Shown: positions 24,310 to 32,911 of the stretch, piece after piece | How positions within the stretch are numbered: position 1 is the first letter of the stretch | Layout of the letters: every line of letters begins with the position of its first letter | NCBI RefSeq assembly: GCF_003594875.1 | Contig: NZ_QZEY01000004.1 | Span: 496,001-560,000 of the forward strand | Length of the DNA: 64,000 bases | Reading direction: 5' to 3' | From: Bailinhaonella thermotolerans | GTDB taxonomy: Bacteria; Actinomycetota; Actinomycetes; Streptosporangiales; Streptosporangiaceae | Program-made: the position numbers and the translations under genes | Notes under the pieces: generated by a model | The model's database searches: none | The model's input: the letters and a program-made list of their open reading frames with translations, nothing else | Told to the model about the DNA's origin: nothing

Positions 24310-24968
24310 ACAGGATTCTCATCGCGGAGGACGAACGGCGCATCGCCGCCTTCATCGAGAAGGGGCTGCGCGCGAACGGCCTGATCCCCACGGTCGTGGA
24401 GGACGGGCTCGCGGCGTACGAGCACGCGCGCGGGGGGCGGTACGACCTGATGATCCTGGACCTGGGCCTGCCGTGCCAGGACGGCTTCACGGTGCTGCGG
24501 CGGCTGCGCGAGGAGCGCGTGGTCACCCCGGTGATCATCCTGACCGCGCGGGACGGCGTGGCCGACACCGTGGCCGGGCTCGAGGGCGGCGCTGACGACT
24601 ACATCTCCAAGCCCTTCGCGTTCGAGGAGCTGCTGGCCCGGGTACGGCTGCGCCTGCGCGCCGACCGGACCGTGGAGCCGACGGTGCTGCGCGCGGGCGG
24701 GCTGACCCTGGACCTGCGCACGCGGCGGGCGCGGGTGGGGGAGACCACGGTGGAGCTGACGGCGCGGGAGTTCGCGCTGGCCGAGGTGCTGTGCCGTCAC
24801 CCGGACCAGGTGCTCACGCGCGAGCAGCTCCTCAGCCACGTGTGGGGGTTCGACTTCGACCCCGGCTCCAACATCGTGGACGTCTACGTGCGCTACCTGC
24901 GCCGCAAGCTCGGCCCCGGCCGGATCGAGACCGTGCGCGGCGCGGGCTACCGCCTCCGGCCGGTCTGA
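24306..24968 (+). CDS. OmpR-family response regulator
   Basis: 220 residues: a receiver domain with acidic pocket (IAEDERR), phospho-acceptor Asp52 in MILDLGLP, and Lys in ISKPF, then a winged-helix DNA-binding domain (LTAREFALAEVLCRH, VDVYVRYLRRKLG, TVRGAGYRLRPV). GTG 24306 overlaps the kinase stop. It is a likely binder of the paired inverted repeats at 22450-22490, which would make it autoregulatory and also place the polyphosphate genes under its control. Confidence 0.93.
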   Translation: MNRILIAEDERRIAAFIEKGLRANGLIPTVVEDGLAAYEHARGGRYDLMILDLGLPCQDGFTVLRRLREERVVTPVIILTARDGVADTVAGLEGGADDYISKPFAFEELLARVRLRLRADRTVEPTVLRAGGLTLDLRTRRARVGETTVELTAREFALAEVLCRHPDQVLTREQLLSHVWGFDFDPGSNIVDVYVRYLRRKLGPGRIETVRGAGYRLRPV

Positions 24969-25006
24969 CCCGGCCGGCTTCTCCCGCGCCTCCGTCCCCC
25001 CGGCCC

Positions 25007-25022
25007 CTAAGCGTTCGCTTAG
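25007..25022. promoter_or_regulatory. TetR operator, copy 1
   Basis: CTAAGCGTTCGCTTAG is a palindrome with 7-bp arms around TT, 9 bp before the TetR start codon. The same core returns at the other end of the gene. Position implies autorepression. Confidence 0.75.
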
Positions 25023-25031
25023 TATTTCGGG

Positions 25032-25628
25032 GTGGACGACGACCTGTGGGACCTGATCGAGCCGGCCGCCGCGCGCCGCCTGCTCGCGGGCGCCGTCGCG
25101 CTGTTCGCCGAGCGCGGGTACGGCGGGGCCTCCACCCGCGACATCGCCGAGCGGGCCGGGATGAGCCCCGCGGCCATGTACGTCCACTACGCCACCAAGG
25201 CCGAACTGCTCTTCACGATCGTCCGCGCCGTCCACGAGGCGGCCCACGCGGCCGTCGTCACCGCCCGCGACGCCGCTCCGGGCCACGCCGCCCGGGTCCG
25301 CGCCGCGACCTACGCCCTGGCCCGCTTCCACGCCCGTCACCAGCAGGCCGCGCGCGTCACCCAGATCGAGCTGGCCGGGCTGGACGCCGACCGGCGGGCG
25401 TTCATCCAGGAGCTGCGCGACGGCACGGACGCGGTCTTCCACGAGGAGGTCAGGGCGGGCGCGGAGGCGGGCGTCTTCGACGTCGCGGACCCGCCGGGGA
25501 CCGCCCGCGCCGTCGTCTCGCTCTGCGTGGACGTGGCCCGGTGGTACCGCCCCGGTGGTCCCCGCACGCCCGAGGAGGTCGGGAGCCTGTACGCCCACCT
25601 GGCCGCGCGCATGCTCGCCGTACAATAA
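25032..25628 (+). CDS. TetR-family regulator of the acyl-CoA operon
   Basis: 198 residues. The N-terminal helix-turn-helix reads FAERGYGGASTRDIAERAGMS and AMYVHYATKAELL, the standard TetR_N pattern; the C-terminal half is the variable ligand domain. GTG 25032 is the only plausible start after the operator. Palindromes with the same TAAGCGNNCGCTTA core flank the gene on both sides, so it probably represses itself and the acyl-CoA dehydrogenase operon that follows, with release by an acyl-CoA. The ligand is inferred from the neighbours. Confidence 0.88.
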   Translation: MDDDLWDLIEPAAARRLLAGAVALFAERGYGGASTRDIAERAGMSPAAMYVHYATKAELLFTIVRAVHEAAHAAVVTARDAAPGHAARVRAATYALARFHARHQQAARVTQIELAGLDADRRAFIQELRDGTDAVFHEEVRAGAEAGVFDVADPPGTARAVVSLCVDVARWYRPGGPRTPEEVGSLYAHLAARMLAVQ

Positions 25629-25639
25629 GCGAACGCTTA
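25626..25639. promoter_or_regulatory. TetR operator, copy 2, with overlapping -10 candidate
   Basis: TAAGCGAACGCTTA, the same palindrome as copy 1 with AA in the centre, overlaps the stop codon of the TetR gene and lies 17 bp before the acyl-CoA dehydrogenase start. TACAAT at 25621-25626 abuts it as a possible -10 element, so a bound repressor would cover the promoter. Confidence 0.72.
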
Positions 25640-25656
25640 ATCAGGGAAGGGCGGAC

Positions 25657-26802
25657 ATGCGGCGCACCATCTACGGACCCGATCACGAGGCATTCCGCGA
25701 ATCCGTGCGGGAGTTCGTCACGCGCACGGTCGAGCCGCGCGCGGAGGAGTTCATCGAACGGCGGCTCATCGACCGCGAGGTCTGGCGCGAGGCGGGCCGG
25801 CAGGGCCTGCTCGGCCTGGAGGTCCCCGAGGAGTACGGCGGCGGCGCGGCGGGCGACTACCGCTTCAACGCGGTGCTCACCGAGGAACTGGCCGGGCAGA
25901 GCATGGCCCTGGCCTCCAGCCTGGGCATCCACTTCGACGTATGCGCGCCCTACCTCGTCGAGCTGACCACCGAGGAGCAGCGGAAACGCTGGCTGCCCCG
26001 GTTCTGCGCGGGCGAGCTGATCACCGCGATCGGGATGACCGAGCCCGGCGGAGGCTCCGACCTCGCGGCGCTGCGCACCACCGCGACCCGGGACCGCGGC
26101 GACTGGATCGTCACCGGGTCCAAGACCTTCATCACCAACGGCTACCAGGCCGACCTGGTCATCGTCGCCGCGCGGACCAGCCCCGAGAAGCGCGCCAAGG
26201 GCATCACGCTGTTCGCCGTCGAGTCCGGGATGCCGGGCTTCGAGCGGGGCCGCAAACTGGACAAGGTGGGGCAGCCCGAGGCCGACACCGCCGAGCTGTT
26301 CTTCGAGGACGTCCGCGTGCCCGCCGAGAACGTCATCGGCGAGGTGGACCGGGGTTTCGTCGCCATGATGGAACGGCTGCCGCAGGAACGCCTCGGCTCC
26401 GCCGTCACCAACGTCGCCCACGCGGCCGCCGTCCTTTCCGAGACCCTGGCGTACGCCCGGGAACGGAAGGCGTTCGGGCAGGCCATCGGGTCGTTCCAGC
26501 ACAACAAGTTCACCCTCGCCGACCTGGTCACCAAGATCGACGTGACCCGGGCCTTCGTGGACCAGTGCGTCGCCGCGCACGCCGGCGGTGAGCTGTCGGC
26601 GGTGGACGCGGCCAAGGCCAAGATGTGGACCGCCGACGTGCAGAACGACGTGATCGACGCCTGCGTCCAGCTCTACGGCGGCTACGGCTACATGCGGGAG
26701 TACCGCGTGGCCCGCGCCTGGGCCGACGCCCGGGTCACCCGGATCTGGGCCGGGTCCAACGAGATCATGCGCGAGATCGTCGGACGGGACCTGGGCCTGT
26801 GA
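25657..26802 (+). CDS. acyl-CoA dehydrogenase
   Basis: A 381-residue FAD enzyme that introduces the alpha-beta double bond in an acyl-CoA. The ACAD signatures AIGMTEPGGGSDLAAL and LYGGYGYMREY are clear. At the usual medium-chain catalytic glutamate position the sequence is IWAGSNEIMR, with Ala. As in long-chain/isovaleryl types, the base may be the Glu in LSETLAYARERKAFG instead. ATG 25657 follows GGGAAGGGCGG. It is the first structural gene after operator copy 2 and overlaps the thioesterase gene by 4 bp. Confidence 0.92.
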   Translation: MRRTIYGPDHEAFRESVREFVTRTVEPRAEEFIERRLIDREVWREAGRQGLLGLEVPEEYGGGAAGDYRFNAVLTEELAGQSMALASSLGIHFDVCAPYLVELTTEEQRKRWLPRFCAGELITAIGMTEPGGGSDLAALRTTATRDRGDWIVTGSKTFITNGYQADLVIVAARTSPEKRAKGITLFAVESGMPGFERGRKLDKVGQPEADTAELFFEDVRVPAENVIGEVDRGFVAMMERLPQERLGSAVTNVAHAAAVLSETLAYARERKAFGQAIGSFQHNKFTLADLVTKIDVTRAFVDQCVAAHAGGELSAVDAAKAKMWTADVQNDVIDACVQLYGGYGYMREYRVARAWADARVTRIWAGSNEIMREIVGRDLGL

Positions 26803-27233
26803 CCGCCGCGACCCCGCCGAACGGCGACTACGCCCACTGGCACGACGTGCCCACCCGCTGGAACGACAACGACTCCTACGGCCACGTCAACAACGTGATC
26901 CACTACGCCGCCATGGACACGGCGATCAACACCTGGCTGATCACCGAGGCGGGCCTGGACATTCACCGCGGCCCCGCCGTCGGCATGTGCGTGGAGTCCC
27001 GCTGCACCTACAAGGCCGAGGCGACCTTCCCCGAGGTGATCCGGGTGGGACTGCGCGTCGGCCGGCTGGGCCGCTCCAGCGTGCGCTGGGAACTGGGCCT
27101 CCACCGCTCCTCGGACGGCGTCCTGATCGCCGAGGGCGACTTCACCCACGTGTTCTGCGACCGCGTGACCCGCCGCCCGGTGCCCATCGAGGGGCCGATG
27201 CGGGCCGCGATGGAGAGGCTGGTGATCTCATGA
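26799..27233 (+). CDS. hotdog-fold acyl-CoA thioesterase (4HBT)
   Basis: 144 residues. The family motif RWNDNDSYGHVNNVIHYAAM carries the catalytic Asp and the DxxGHVNN turn. It would hydrolyse an acyl-CoA, probably the substrate or product of the dehydrogenase. GTG 26799 overlaps the dehydrogenase stop; the frame is open upstream but only within the dehydrogenase. Its stop overlaps the alcohol dehydrogenase start. Substrate chain length is not readable from sequence. Confidence 0.88.
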   Translation: MTAATPPNGDYAHWHDVPTRWNDNDSYGHVNNVIHYAAMDTAINTWLITEAGLDIHRGPAVGMCVESRCTYKAEATFPEVIRVGLRVGRLGRSSVRWELGLHRSSDGVLIAEGDFTHVFCDRVTRRPVPIEGPMRAAMERLVIS

Positions 27234-28342
27234 CCCCCACCCGCGCCGCCGTCCTGACGGAGTCGGGCCGCCCCGCGCCGTACGCCGGCTCCCGCCCGCT
27301 GGAGATCCGCGAGCTGGAACTGGCCCCGCCCGGCCCCGGCGAACTGCTGGTCCGGGTCCGCGCCGCCGGCCTGTGCCACTCCGACCTGTCGGTGATCGAC
27401 GGCTCCCGGCCCCGCCCGCTGCCCATGGCGCTGGGGCACGAGGCCGCCGGCGAGGTCGTGGCGGCGGGCGAGGGCGCGGAGTTCGGCCCCGGCGACCACG
27501 TCGTGCTCACCTTCGTCCCCGCGTGCGGCGACTGCCCCGGCTGCGCCGCCGGGCGTCCCGCGCTGTGCGCCCCGGGCGCCGCCGCGAACCGGGCCGGGAC
27601 CCTGCTCGGCGGTGCCCGCCGCTGGCCCGAGGGGGTCGCCCACCACCTCGGCGTGTCCGCCTTCTCCGAGTACGTCGTGGTGTCCTCCCGCTCCGCCGTA
27701 CGCGTCGATCCGTCCCTGCCCCCGGAGATCGCCGCGCTGTTCGGCTGCGCGGTGCTCACCGGGGCGGGCGCGGTCGTCCACAGCGCGGCCGTCACCCCGC
27801 ACGACTCGGTCGCCGTGTTCGGCCTGGGCGGCGTGGGCCTGTCGGCGCTGCTGGCCGCCCGGGCGGCCGGGGTCTCGGAGCTGGTGGCCGTGGACCTGGT
27901 CCCGGAGAAGCTGGCCCTGGCCCGCGACCTCGGCGCCACCCAGGCGATCGAGGGCGGCCCGGACGTGGCCGAGCGGGTGCGCGAGGCCACCGGCGGCGGC
28001 GCGGACAAGGTGATCGAGACCACCGGCGTCGTCCCGGTCCTCGCGCAGGCCTACGCCGCCACCGCCCCCGGCGGCACCACGGTCACCGTCGGCCTGCCCG
28101 GCCCGGACCGCGAGCTCACCCTGCCCGCCCTCTCGCTCGTCGCCGAGGAGCGCACCCTGCGCGGCAGCTACCTCGGCTCCTGCGTCCCGCGCCGCGACGT
28201 CCCCCGCTTCGTCGAGATGTACGCCGCGGGCCTGCTCCCCGTGGACCGCCTCCTCTCCCACCGCCTCACCCTCGACGAGGTCAACACCGGCTTCGACCGC
28301 CTCCGCACCGGGGAGGCCGTGCGCCAGGTGATCGTCTTCTAA
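27230..28342 (+). CDS. zinc-dependent alcohol dehydrogenase
   Basis: A 370-residue medium-chain dehydrogenase. Catalytic zinc ligands are Cys49 (GLCHSD) and His70 (LGHEAAG); the structural zinc site is Cys99, Cys102, Cys105 and Cys113. The nucleotide-binding fold has GLGGVGLSALL followed by an acidic residue (VAVDL), so NAD is preferred. ATG 27230 overlaps the thioesterase stop. It completes a coupled set (dehydrogenase, thioesterase, alcohol dehydrogenase) under one TetR protein. Such a set could process an acyl-CoA to a free acid and oxidise an alcohol or aldehyde, but the actual substrate is unknown. Confidence 0.92.
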   Translation: MTPTRAAVLTESGRPAPYAGSRPLEIRELELAPPGPGELLVRVRAAGLCHSDLSVIDGSRPRPLPMALGHEAAGEVVAAGEGAEFGPGDHVVLTFVPACGDCPGCAAGRPALCAPGAAANRAGTLLGGARRWPEGVAHHLGVSAFSEYVVVSSRSAVRVDPSLPPEIAALFGCAVLTGAGAVVHSAAVTPHDSVAVFGLGGVGLSALLAARAAGVSELVAVDLVPEKLALARDLGATQAIEGGPDVAERVREATGGGADKVIETTGVVPVLAQAYAATAPGGTTVTVGLPGPDRELTLPALSLVAEERTLRGSYLGSCVPRRDVPRFVEMYAAGLLPVDRLLSHRLTLDEVNTGFDRLRTGEAVRQVIVF

Positions 28343-28413
28343 CGCCCTGCGCGCCGTCGGGGGCCCGGGAAAACGGGTTGGCGGGCCCCGGCGGCGGCTG
28401 GCACCCTGCGTAG

Positions 28414-29391
28414 ATGAGTGAGACCGCTGAGCAGGACGGCACCGCCTACGCTCCGGCGCGCGGGGAGCGGCTGCCCTGGGAACGGGTGCCGGCCCGGATC
28501 CGCGAGGCCGTGGAGGCCCACCTGGGAAGCCCCGTGGCCGCCGCCGCCACGCAGCCCGGCGGCTTCTCACCCGGCGCCGCCGTACGACTGCGCCTGGAGG
28601 ACGGGCGGCGCGCGTTCGCCAAGGCCGTCGGGCCGGAGCTCAACCCGGACTCGCCGGACATCTACCGCTCCGAGGCGAGGATCGCGGCCGCGCTGCCGGC
28701 GTCGGCGCCCGCGCCCCGGCTGCTCGCGTCGTTCGACCTGGACGGATGGGTCGCGCTGCTCTTCGAGGACGTCGAGGGCCACGAGCCCGCCGACCCCTGG
28801 GAGCCCGGCGAGCTGGACCGGGTCCTGGACGCCCTCGCCGGCCTGGCCGAGTCCCTCACGCCGTCCCCGGTGGACGCGCCCACCATCGGCGAGCGGATGG
28901 GCGGCGAGTTCCGGGGCTGGCGGCGGCTCGTGGCCGCGCGCGACGCGGGCGAGGACGACCTGGCCGGGCTGGACCCGTGGGCCCGCGACCACCTCGACGA
29001 GCTGGCCGCGCGGGAGTCGCTGTGGGCGGAGGCGGCGGCCGGCGACACCCTGGCCCACTGCGATGTGCGCGGCGACAACATCCTCCTCACGCCCGACCGC
29101 GTGGTGTTCGTGGACTGGCCCTGGGCCGCGCTGGCCGCGCCCTGGGCGGACCTCCTGCTCATGCTGCCGAGCGTCGCGATGCAGGGCGGCCCGGCTCCCG
29201 CGCCGGTCTTCGACTCCCACCCGGTGGCCCGGGGCGCCGACCCCGGGAGCGTCACCACGGTCCTGACGGCGATGGCCGGCTTCCTCGTCCGGCAGAGCCG
29301 GCAGCCCGCCCCGCCAGGCCTGTCCACGGTCCGCGCCTTCCAGGCGGCCCAGGGCGTCCACGCGCTCCGCTGGCTCCGCGAACGGTGGTGA
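28414..29391 (+). CDS. aminoglycoside phosphotransferase-family kinase
   Basis: 325 residues with the small-molecule kinase fold. HCDVRGDNILL gives catalytic Asp217 and Asn222, and VFVDWPWA gives the metal-binding Asp234. The N-lobe (RRAFAKAVGPEL) has the ATP lysine. This family includes antibiotic kinases but also many sugar, choline and homoserine kinases, and nothing nearby names the substrate. It is monocistronic, downstream of but separate from the acyl-CoA operon. A resistance function should not be assumed. Confidence 0.82.
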   Translation: MSETAEQDGTAYAPARGERLPWERVPARIREAVEAHLGSPVAAAATQPGGFSPGAAVRLRLEDGRRAFAKAVGPELNPDSPDIYRSEARIAAALPASAPAPRLLASFDLDGWVALLFEDVEGHEPADPWEPGELDRVLDALAGLAESLTPSPVDAPTIGERMGGEFRGWRRLVAARDAGEDDLAGLDPWARDHLDELAARESLWAEAAAGDTLAHCDVRGDNILLTPDRVVFVDWPWAALAAPWADLLLMLPSVAMQGGPAPAPVFDSHPVARGADPGSVTTVLTAMAGFLVRQSRQPAPPGLSTVRAFQAAQGVHALRWLRERW

Positions 29392-29421
29392 CCCGCCCCC
29401 GCCGCTCTTCCGGCACGGCTC

Positions 29422-29451
29422 GCGCCCGCGTCCCGCGGGAGGCGCGGGCGC
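29422..29451. terminator. hairpin between the kinase and the convergent beta-propeller gene
   Basis: GCGCCCGCG (29422-29430) pairs with CGCGGGCGC (29443-29451); the loop itself contains the palindrome TCCCGCGGGA. It lies between convergent genes and could serve both. Confidence 0.5.
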
Positions 29452-29483
29452 CGGCCGTACGGCCGCCGGAGGGGGCGGCCGGG

Positions 29484-30584
29484 TCAGCGGGAGACGGTGA
29501 GGCGGGCGACGCGGCCCTGCTCGCCGGAGGCCCAGCAGCCGTAGGCGGCGGCGCAGGAGACCGTGTCGAAGGAGCCGGTGTCGAAGGTGCGCCAGGTGCG
29601 CCCGCCGGTGAAGGTGATGTCGCTGCCGGACGGGCCCACCGCGATCGCGGCGAAGGGCCCGAAGGGGAGCCAGGACACACCCGACCGGTACGCCGGGGGC
29701 GGCGTCTCCGACGGGGTCCAGGTGGCCCCGCCGTCGGTGGTGTACGCCCCGGCGCGCGGCGACGGCTCCTCCGGGCGGTAGTCGCCGCCGACGGCGACGC
29801 CGTGCCGGACGCCGTGGAAGGCGGTGGCGAAGACGCCGCGGGCGGGGTCGCCCGCCGGGATCGGGGTGTCGGAGACCGTCCAGGTCAGGCCCCGGTCGCG
29901 CGAGTGGAAGACGCGCGAGCGCTCGGCCCCGCCGGTGGCCATCCACACGTCGCGCCCGCCGGAGGTGACCAGGCACTGGCCGCTCGCGGCGAACCCGGCC
30001 TCGCCGGGCAGGGCCGCGGGCATGCCCCCGGACGGCAGCACGCGCCAGCTCCGCCCGCCGTCGTCGGTGGACAGGATGCGGAACCTCCCGTCCACCGGGT
30101 CGCTCATCGCCAGCCCGTGCCGGCGGTCGAAGAACGCCATGCAGTCGTAGAAGGCGCGGGGATCGTCGTTGCGGAACGTCTCGGCCCAGGTGCGGCCGCC
30201 GTCGTCGGTCCGGTACACCCGCGAGGCCGCGCCCTCACCGATCGACAGGATCACCGCGCTGTCCGGCCCGAACGCGTGAATGTCCCGGAACTGGCGGTCG
30301 GACGCCCCCTGCGGCGACACGTTCTGCCAGCTCCGCCCGCCGTCCACCGTACGGACGACCGTCCCGGCGCTCCCCGAGGCCCACGCGGCCCGCCGGCTGA
30401 CGGGCGCCAGCCCCCGCAGCCGCGCCGTGGTCCCCGACTCCAGCACCCTCCACCGCAACGGCGAGTCCTGGCCGATCGCCGTGTCGGCCGACACGGGCAC
30501 CTCCGGCGACGCGGCGGCGGGCGTGGCGACGCCCAGCAGCGCGGCGGCCGACAGAACCGCGACAAAGAGCCTCATGCCGCGCAA
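29484..30584 (-). CDS. secreted BNR/Asp-box beta-propeller protein
   Basis: 366 residues with a Sec signal (LFVAVLSAAALLGVATPAAA) and five or six Asp-box repeats: TVDGGRSW, TDDGGRTW, STDDGGRSW, SRDRGLTW, TTDGGATW and TGGRTW. These mark a sialidase/Ycf48-like propeller without evident sialidase catalytic residues. Its role may be binding or assembly at the cell surface. A TTG at 30584 has AAAGGA at a good distance; ATG at 30575, three codons in, is the alternative start. It follows ligA on the same strand after 75 bp. Confidence 0.8.
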   Translation of the reverse strand: MRGMRLFVAVLSAAALLGVATPAAASPEVPVSADTAIGQDSPLRWRVLESGTTARLRGLAPVSRRAAWASGSAGTVVRTVDGGRSWQNVSPQGASDRQFRDIHAFGPDSAVILSIGEGAASRVYRTDDGGRTWAETFRNDDPRAFYDCMAFFDRRHGLAMSDPVDGRFRILSTDDGGRSWRVLPSGGMPAALPGEAGFAASGQCLVTSGGRDVWMATGGAERSRVFHSRDRGLTWTVSDTPIPAGDPARGVFATAFHGVRHGVAVGGDYRPEEPSPRAGAYTTDGGATWTPSETPPPAYRSGVSWLPFGPFAAIAVGPSGSDITFTGGRTWRTFDTGSFDTVSCAAAYGCWASGEQGRVARLTVSR

Positions 30585-30659
30585 CCTATTCCTTTCTTCA
30601 GGAAAGGATCAAGACCGAACTCGGAGAAGGGGGCCGCGTCGGCGGGAGGACGGCCGGGT

Positions 30660-32747
30660 TCACAGGAGGGCGGCGACGAGTTTCGCGAATTCTTCGGGGG
30701 TGGTCACCTGGACGCCCAGTTTGTCGGCCTTGGCCTTCTTGGAGCCGGCCTTCTCGCCCGCGACGAGGAGGGAGGTGGAGGCGGAGACGCTGGAGGAGGC
30801 GCGGCCGCCGGCCTTCTCGATCAGCTCGTTCATCTGGTTGCGGGAGTACTCCGCGAGGGGGCCGGTCATGGCGCCCGTGACGACGACGGACATGCCCGCC
30901 AGCGGCAGGGCTGGGGTCCCGGCGGACCCGGCGGATTCGGAGGGCCCGGCGGCCTCGCCCGGCGGGGTGAAGCCGGGCTCGGTCATGGTGACGCCGGCGG
31001 CCACGAGCTTGTCGATGAGCGGGGCGATCTGGGCCAGCTCGGGGACGATGAGCCTGGCCTTCTCCGGGCCGATGCCCTCGACCTCCTGCAGCGCCTCGGC
31101 GTCGGCGGCGCGGATGGCCTCCATGGTGCCGAAGTGCCGGGCGATGCGGCGGGACATCGAGCGGCCGGTGCCCTGGACCCCGAGGGCGCACAGGACGCGG
31201 CTGAGCGGCTGCGCCTTGGCCCGCTCGATCGCGGCGAGCAGGTTGTCGGTGCTGGTCTCGCCCATGCGCTCCAGCGACAGGAGCTGGTCGCGGGTGAGGG
31301 AGAACAGGTCGCCGAAGTCGGCGACGAAGCCGGCCTCCATCATCTGGACGATGCGGTTGCGGCCCAGGCCCTCGATGTCGAGCTGGTCGCGGCCCACGGC
31401 GTACTCGATCGAGGCCAGCGCCTTGCAGTCGCGCCCGCGCACGCAGCGCCAGCGCTCCTGGGACTTGTCGATCTCGCTGCCGCAGGAGGGGCACACGTCC
31501 GGGAAGACGATCTCCTCCTCCTCGCCGGTGCGCAGGTGCGTGACCGGGGCCTCGACGCGCGGGATCACGTCGCCGGCCTTGTAGACCGTGACGGAGTCGC
31601 CGAGCATGAGCCCGCGCCGGGCGATGTCGGCGGGGTTGTGGAGGGTGGCGTACTTGACCACGCTGCCGTCGAGCTCCACCGGCTCCAGCTCGGCGCGCGG
31701 GGCGATGACGCCGGTGCGGCCGACGTTCCACTCCACCCGCAGGAGCCTGGTGATCTTCTCGGTGGCGGGCAGCTTGTAGGCGACGGCCCAGCGCGGGGCG
31801 CGGGTGCCGAACCCCGCCTCGGCCTGGTCCGCCGCCGAGTCCGCCTTGATCACGATGCCGTCGATGCCGAACGGCAGCTCGGCGCGGGCCGCGGCGATCT
31901 CCTCGACGCGGGAGAGGATCCGCTCGGCCGAGTCGGCGACGATCCCCGCGACCGGGGTGGCCGCCGTGGTCCGCACGCCCAGCTCCGCCACCAGCTCCAT
32001 GATCGCGCTGTGCGGGAGCTCGCGCAGCCGTACGGCGAGCTCGCCCCGGTCGTCGGGCGGCAGCGGGAGCGCGCCGTACCCGAAGAAGGTGGTCTCGCAG
32101 ACGTACGGCCGGTCCTTGGCGCGCAGGGTGCCGGCGGCGGCGCTGCGCGGGTTGGCGAAGGTGGTGCCGTCGTGCGCCCTGCGCTTGTCGCAGGCGGCGC
32201 CGAACTGGGCGGCGGTCATCATGACCTCGCCGCGGATCTCGACGGTGACCGGCTCGGCCAGCCGCTCGGGGAGGCCGAGCACGGTGCCGATGGCGTGGGA
32301 GACGTCCTCGCCGGCGGTGCCGTCGCCGCGCGTGACGAGCTGGGCCAGCCGCCCGTTGCGGTACCGGGCGGAGACCGCCAGGCCGTCCAGCTTGGGCTCG
32401 ACGCTCCAGTGCTCGACGGGACGGCCCAGGCGGCGCTCGACGCCCGCGATCCAGGTGGTCAGGCCCTCGGCGGAGAAGACGTTGTCCAGGCTCAGCATCG
32501 GGACGGTGTGCGGCACGTCCCCGGTCACCGCGCCGCCGGCGACCTTGCCGGTGGGGGACTCGGGCAGGACGTGCTCGGGGTGAGCCGCCTCGTAGGCCTC
32601 GATGCCCCGCACCAGCCTGTCGTAGGCGTCGTCGTCGAGCGTGGAGTCGCCGGCGCCGTAGTAGGCCGCGGCGGCGGAGACCGCGAGCTGCACGGCCTCG
32701 GCGTATTCGCCCTGGTCGGCGAGGGCGGTGAGGGGAGCGTCCGTCAT
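30660..32747 (-). CDS. ligA: NAD-dependent DNA ligase
   Basis: 695 residues with all LigA modules: Ia domain, adenylation site Lys119 in [11 protein letters not shown] fold, four-cysteine zinc finger (CPSCGSE and CVRGRDC), helix-hairpin-helix repeats and a C-terminal BRCT domain ([18 protein letters not shown]). It seals nicks using NAD. One adenylation-domain stretch departs from what I know as the near-universal pattern: after TRGDG comes [17 protein letters not shown] instead of a GEDVTxNxRTI form. That hints that it may be a second, specialised copy. ATG 32747 is divergent from nagZ. Confidence 0.92.
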   Translation of the reverse strand: MTDAPLTALADQGEYAEAVQLAVSAAAAYYGAGDSTLDDDAYDRLVRGIEAYEAAHPEHVLPESPTGKVAGGAVTGDVPHTVPMLSLDNVFSAEGLTTWIAGVERRLGRPVEHWSVEPKLDGLAVSARYRNGRLAQLVTRGDGTAGEDVSHAIGTVLGLPERLAEPVTVEIRGEVMMTAAQFGAACDKRRAHDGTTFANPRSAAAGTLRAKDRPYVCETTFFGYGALPLPPDDRGELAVRLRELPHSAIMELVAELGVRTTAATPVAGIVADSAERILSRVEEIAAARAELPFGIDGIVIKADSAADQAEAGFGTRAPRWAVAYKLPATEKITRLLRVEWNVGRTGVIAPRAELEPVELDGSVVKYATLHNPADIARRGLMLGDSVTVYKAGDVIPRVEAPVTHLRTGEEEEIVFPDVCPSCGSEIDKSQERWRCVRGRDCKALASIEYAVGRDQLDIEGLGRNRIVQMMEAGFVADFGDLFSLTRDQLLSLERMGETSTDNLLAAIERAKAQPLSRVLCALGVQGTGRSMSRRIARHFGTMEAIRAADAEALQEVEGIGPEKARLIVPELAQIAPLIDKLVAAGVTMTEPGFTPPGEAAGPSESAGSAGTPALPLAGMSVVVTGAMTGPLAEYSRNQMNELIEKAGGRASSSVSASTSLLVAGEKAGSKKAKADKLGVQVTTPEEFAKLVAALL

Positions 32748-32818
32748 GACTTCATCTTGCCGTCGCGGACCGACAAAACCGACAAGTCATGTCATGTGAA
32801 CTTTCTCGGGGTGAGGCG

Positions 32819-32858
32819 TTGACCCCCGCCCATCCTGTGTGAGTAACTTCCGAACAAG
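32819..32858 (+). promoter_or_regulatory. nagZ promoter with candidate MurR operator
   Basis: TTGACC (32819-32824) is followed 20 bp later by AACTTCCGAACAAG (32845-32858), of which 12 of 14 bases match the murQ upstream site. GTAACT at 32843-32848 is a possible -10. A partial GAAANTTTC-like copy, TGAACTTTC, lies at 32797-32805. RpiR-family regulators often use GAAANTTTC-type sites, so the RpiR protein at 42288 is the likely binder. Confidence 0.55.
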
Positions 32859-32911
32859 GCGCCGACTTTGCATGGAATTTACCTACTCGGGAACCTCGGT
32901 AGGAGGGCTGC

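Noticed and set aside
28414-29391. Calling the APH-family protein an aminoglycoside resistance gene
   Set aside because: The catalytic motifs define only the kinase fold. Most environmental members act on other small molecules, and there is no antibiotic cluster around it.
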